Shown in pieces: positions 43,968 to 46,749 of a DNA stretch of 46,749 bases. The position numbers were made by a program, and so were the translations under genes. Positions within the stretch are counted from its first letter, which is position 1. Each line of letters begins with the position of its first letter. Under the pieces are notes generated by a model. It made no database searches. It was not told the DNA's origin and saw only the letters and a program-made list of their open reading frames with translations. Source of the stretch: Bacteroidales bacterium (GTDB lineage Bacteria; Bacteroidota; Bacteroidia; Bacteroidales; ML635J-15); assembly GCA_016937855.1 (NCBI GenBank), contig JAFGVU010000062.1:1-46749 (forward strand). The letters run 5' to 3'.

Positions 43968-44894
43968 ATGATGAATTTTAGAGAAGCAATAATAGTCTTT
44001 TTCAAAGGAATGGGAATGGGTGCTGCAAATGTCGTTCCTGGAGTTTCGGGAGGTACAATTGCACTAATAACAGGCATTTTCGAACGACTGATTGATGCAA
44101 TAAAATCGTTTAATCTCAAAGCACTAAAGCTACTTCTAAAATTTAAAATTAAGGATTTTCTTACTCATATCGACTTTTGGTTTTTAGCATCCCTTTTTTT
44201 AGGAGTTGGTGTAGCAATAATAAGTGTTGCAAAACTTTTTGAATTTATGTTTGAAAATTACCCAATTTATATCTGGGCTTTCTTTTTTGGATTAGTTTTA
44301 GCATCTGTATATTTCGTTGGAAAGCAAATCTCAAAATGGGACTTCTCAACAATTCTGAGTTTTATTGTCGGGACTGCCGCTGCAGTTGCAATTTCAGTCC
44401 TTAATCCTGCCAGCGAAAACAGTTCGATGTATTACCTCTTTTTATGTGGAATTATTGCAGCATGTAGTATGATACTACCAGGACTAAGCGGATCTTTCGT
44501 ATTGATTTTGCTAGGTAATTACCAACTCGTAATGATCGATGCAGTAACAAAAATGGATTTAGAAATATTACTCCCTGTCGTTATAGGAGCTTTAGTAGGT
44601 ATATTGGGTTTTTCTTACTTATTATCATGGGTTTTTAAGAAATTCAGAAATCAGACAATTGGTTTGTTAACCGGTTTTGTTCTAGGATCGGTAATGATTT
44701 TGTGGCCATGGAAAAATCAAATACTTGCAGAATTTGGAAATAAAACTAAACTGGTAGGTTATAATTGGTATTTACCAGAAATTAACTCTGAATTCTTTAT
44801 TGCAACAGCAGTTATCGTAGTTGGTGTGCTAACAATATGGCTAATGGAAAAATACGCAGGTCAGGTAAAAACAAAAGAGGAGGAAAAAAAATGA
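43968..44894 (+). CDS. DUF368 polyprenyl-phosphate transporter
   Basis: 308 residues, about eight hydrophobic segments. The duplicated re-entrant motifs NVVPGVSGGT near the N-terminus and ILPGLSGSF in the middle define the DUF368 family, shown in recent work to flip undecaprenyl phosphate back across the membrane for envelope polymer synthesis. ATG at 43968 (a second ATG at 43971). The stop overlaps the aroE start (ATGA at 44891-44894), so the two genes are translationally coupled. Confidence 0.88.
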   Translation: MMNFREAIIVFFKGMGMGAANVVPGVSGGTIALITGIFERLIDAIKSFNLKALKLLLKFKIKDFLTHIDFWFLASLFLGVGVAIISVAKLFEFMFENYPIYIWAFFFGLVLASVYFVGKQISKWDFSTILSFIVGTAAAVAISVLNPASENSSMYYLFLCGIIAACSMILPGLSGSFVLILLGNYQLVMIDAVTKMDLEILLPVVIGALVGILGFSYLLSWVFKKFRNQTIGLLTGFVLGSVMILWPWKNQILAEFGNKTKLVGYNWYLPEINSEFFIATAVIVVGVLTIWLMEKYAGQVKTKEEEKK

Positions 44895-45646
44895 GAGAAT
44901 TTGGTTTGATTGGATATCCCTTAGAGCATGCATATTCGCATAAATATTTTGCAGATAAATTTAAATCAGAAAACATAAGCGATGCAAAATATAAACTTTT
45001 TTCAATTTCTGAGATTTCAAAAATTACAAATATAATTGCCAGCCATCCCAACTTAGTTGGATTAAATGTTACAACTCCGTACAAAGAATTAATCATCCCA
45101 TATCTAAATGACATCGACCAAACAATTCTGAAACTTGGAACTGTAAATACGATCAAAATATACAGAAAAGACAACAATTTTTCTTTAAAAGGATTTAATA
45201 CTGATGTTGACGGGCTTCACAAAACATTTGATCAATTAAACATACCTAAAGATACTAAAGCTTTAATTCTTGGTAGTGGCGGCTCTGGAAAAACTCTTGC
45301 ATTTGTGCTTAATTATAGAGGAATTGAAAATAAAAATGTTTCTCGTAAACCAGCAAACTTACAACAAATTGCATATAACAAACTTACCGAAACAATTATA
45401 ACAGAGCATAAACTAATTATAAATGCTAGCCCGGTTGGAATGTTTCCAAAAGTAAATGACGCACCTCTCATTCCTTACCAGTATATTGGAAAAGAACATA
45501 TATGTTTAGATTTAGTTTACAATCCGGCTGAAACACTGTTTCTTAAAAATTGTAAAGAAAACGGGGCAAAAACAATTAACGGAATTACAATGCTATACGA
45601 ACAAGCAGATAAAGCTTGGGAAATTTGGAATAATAATGAGATATAA
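44891..45646 (+). CDS. aroE: Shikimate dehydrogenase
   Basis: Reduces 3-dehydroshikimate with NADPH in aromatic amino acid synthesis. 251 residues from the ATG at 44891, which overlaps the DUF368 stop and is preceded by AGAGGAGGAAA. Motifs: GYPLEHAYSHKYF (substrate-binding Ser), NVTTPYKE (catalytic Lys), the NADP loop GSGGSGKT and NASPVGMFP. All expected residues are present; the protein is slightly shorter than E. coli AroE. A longer in-frame start at 44837 lies within the upstream gene and is less likely. Confidence 0.94.
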   Translation: MREFGLIGYPLEHAYSHKYFADKFKSENISDAKYKLFSISEISKITNIIASHPNLVGLNVTTPYKELIIPYLNDIDQTILKLGTVNTIKIYRKDNNFSLKGFNTDVDGLHKTFDQLNIPKDTKALILGSGGSGKTLAFVLNYRGIENKNVSRKPANLQQIAYNKLTETIITEHKLIINASPVGMFPKVNDAPLIPYQYIGKEHICLDLVYNPAETLFLKNCKENGAKTINGITMLYEQADKAWEIWNNNEI

Positions 45647-45655
45647 TATCCTTTG

Positions 45656-45895
45656 TTATTTTAGCAAATCCGAAAGAATACTCATTGCTTCAGAAAAACT
45701 ATTGCCACAAAAAACAACATCAGCTTGATAATCTCCGCATACTTTTGGTCGTTCGGGAGAATCAAAAATAGTACACTCATTATTTTCATTAAGATTTACA
45801 CATCTTATGCCTGCAGGTTTTCCATCAGGCATGCCGGGTATCGGACTCGATATGGATGGAGCAATACAACATGCTCCGCATTTTCGACAATTCAT
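45656..45895 (-). CDS. YkgJ-like zinc/iron-chelating cysteine-cluster protein
   Basis: 79 residues with eight cysteines: CRKCGACC at the N-terminus (C3, C6, C9, C10), then C32, C41, C53 and C62. This is the pattern of the YkgJ/CxxCxxCC family, thought to bind zinc or an iron-sulfur cluster; the function is unknown. Convergent with aroE, 9 bases apart. ATG at 45895. Confidence 0.85.
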   Translation of the reverse strand: MNCRKCGACCIAPSISSPIPGMPDGKPAGIRCVNLNENNECTIFDSPERPKVCGDYQADVVFCGNSFSEAMSILSDLLK

Positions 45896-45924
45896 TTTTT
45901 TTTACAAAGTAAGCCATAATAACG

Positions 45925-45955
45925 TAAAAAAAAAACTGCCCTTTTCAGGGCAGTT
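45925..45955 (-). terminator. Intrinsic terminator of the DUF4397/T9SS gene
   Basis: AACTGCCC (45934-45941) pairs with GGGCAGTT (45948-45955). On the minus strand the hairpin is followed by a run of T's, so it ends transcripts coming from the gene at 45981. Confidence 0.85.
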
Positions 45956-45980
45956 CATTAAAATGTTTTTAATAATAATT

Positions 45981-46749
45981 CTATCTTATTACCTGAACAT
46001 TCTTCTTAATTGTTCCTGCATCAGAATTTAAAATCAAATAATAAGTTCCACTAGTCAAACTCTCAATATTTATTGATATAAGATTCTCATTATAAAATGA
46101 TTTGTTCTCAACAATTTGGCCCATACTGTTATATATGCTTAACGAAACTTCTTTACCAAAATCATTATCCAAGCTAATATTCAATACGTCAGAAACTGGA
46201 TTTGGATAAATTGATAGATTTAAATCAGAATACTGCTCAATACCCATTGGTGAAGATAAAGGCAATTGAACCAAACTACCACCATCAGACAAAGCAACGA
46301 ACAACCCAAAAGCCTCACCGTCGCTGTTGTTAGCAGGATTTAAAAACCCTGAGGCTAGCACAACCAATGCCTGATTATCTAGTTCCAAAGTTGCTAATGG
46401 CGCATCGTAAGAAGCTACAATGTTTGTTCCTGACTCATCCATAACCTGCAACATATAATCGGCTGTCGGCAATTCCAAATAACCTCTGAATTCTGCATAA
46501 GCCATATCGTCAACAATGGTTGCTTCTGCAATAGCAGCTTCGTAAACATCAACTATAGGAGCATCTGTAGCACCATGAAATACTAAAACATCGGTATTGC
46601 CTTCTTCCATTGCCATTTCTCTTGCCATAGGATATACATGTAAATCAAATCCTGTAGCAGGACTATAACCTTCGGCACTTACAATTCCGTTAGCAACAAT
46701 AATATATTTTGCACCGGATTCTAGACTATAATTAAATGTAGCTATTGCC
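45981..46749 (-). CDS. DUF4397 protein with T9SS sorting domain (5' end outside window)
   Basis: Partial. The frame stays open to the window edge: codons before the ATG at 46628 read AKYIIVANGIVSAEGYSPAT and continue in the style of a DUF4397 repeat, so that ATG is internal. Next, VLVFHGATDAPIVDVYEA starts another DUF4397 unit (about 46560-46250), and the C-terminus is a type A sorting domain (LSIYPNPVSDVLNIS ... TSGTYYLILNSDAGTIKKNVQVIR). It is a secreted or surface protein exported by the T9SS. DUF4397 domains are Ig-like and of unknown function. Confidence 0.85.
   Translation of the reverse strand, partial: AIATFNYSLESGAKYIIVANGIVSAEGYSPATGFDLHVYPMAREMAMEEGNTDVLVFHGATDAPIVDVYEAAIAEATIVDDMAYAEFRGYLELPTADYMLQVMDESGTNIVASYDAPLATLELDNQALVVLASGFLNPANNSDGEAFGLFVALSDGGSLVQLPLSSPMGIEQYSDLNLSIYPNPVSDVLNISLDNDFGKEVSLSIYNSMGQIVENKSFYNENLISINIESLTSGTYYLILNSDAGTIKKNVQVIR

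Noticed and set aside
46628-46628. ATG at 46628 as the start of the last gene
   Set aside because: The frame continues upstream to the window edge with DUF4397-like sequence, so this methionine is internal.

Overview
The window reads as a chromosomal segment from a low-GC member of the Bacteroidetes (Bacteroidota). The evidence is a type IX secretion (T9SS) sorting domain on three secreted proteins, a FISUMP-domain protein, the Bacteroidetes-type promoter motif (TTTG, about 19 bp, TAnnTTTG) upstream of several genes, and the divergent M23 peptidase/alaS arrangement common in this phylum. I cannot fix the genus. The carriage of gatD/gatE, an otherwise archaeal-type tRNA amidotransferase, may help place it.

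Layout. 1-5.4 kb: a secreted beta-propeller protein and an M23 peptidase, divergent from alaS. 5.4-16.8 kb: dinB, a DUF4143 ATPase behind a 32-bp-periodic operator-like array, lplA and lipA (lipoate attachment and synthesis), an N-terminal-SPASM radical SAM protein, a small zinc-ribbon-like protein, a cytoplasmic GH13 enzyme, a PIN-PhoH protein and a GT2 glycosyltransferase. Several intergenic gaps here hold dispersed repeats. 16.8-21.2 kb: a NUDIX hydrolase, then gatE-gatD with its own terminator, and tRNA-Val(TAC) with a textbook promoter and terminator.

21.4-33.9 kb is an accessory, defence-like island. On the minus strand, in transcription order, it carries a DUF4268 nuclease-fold protein, a SIR2-domain protein, a 1321-aa STAND-like P-loop NTPase and a beta-helix (pentapeptide-like) membrane protein. 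The last three overlap and are almost certainly co-transcribed. On the plus strand follow an AlbA_2/Schlafen-type ATP-binding protein, an intergenic array of at least ten TTAGAC motifs, and a HipA-like kinase paired with a DUF3037-like protein. No integrase or transposase was seen. The split SIR2 + STAND + membrane beta-helix operon is my best candidate for an under-described system: a sensor NTPase that would license an NAD-consuming SIR2 effector, with a membrane partner.

34.0-46.7 kb returns to ordinary genes: a secreted C1A-type cysteine peptidase with a T9SS signal, inorganic pyrophosphatase, a three-gene secreted-protein cluster (T9SS protein, tail-fibre-like protein, FISUMP protein), a nitroreductase, a large FAD/Fe-S dehydrogenase, a DUF368 polyprenyl-phosphate transporter overlapping aroE, a YkgJ-like cysteine-cluster protein, and a DUF4397/T9SS protein cut by the window edge. 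All functions are inferred from reading motifs; no database search was possible.
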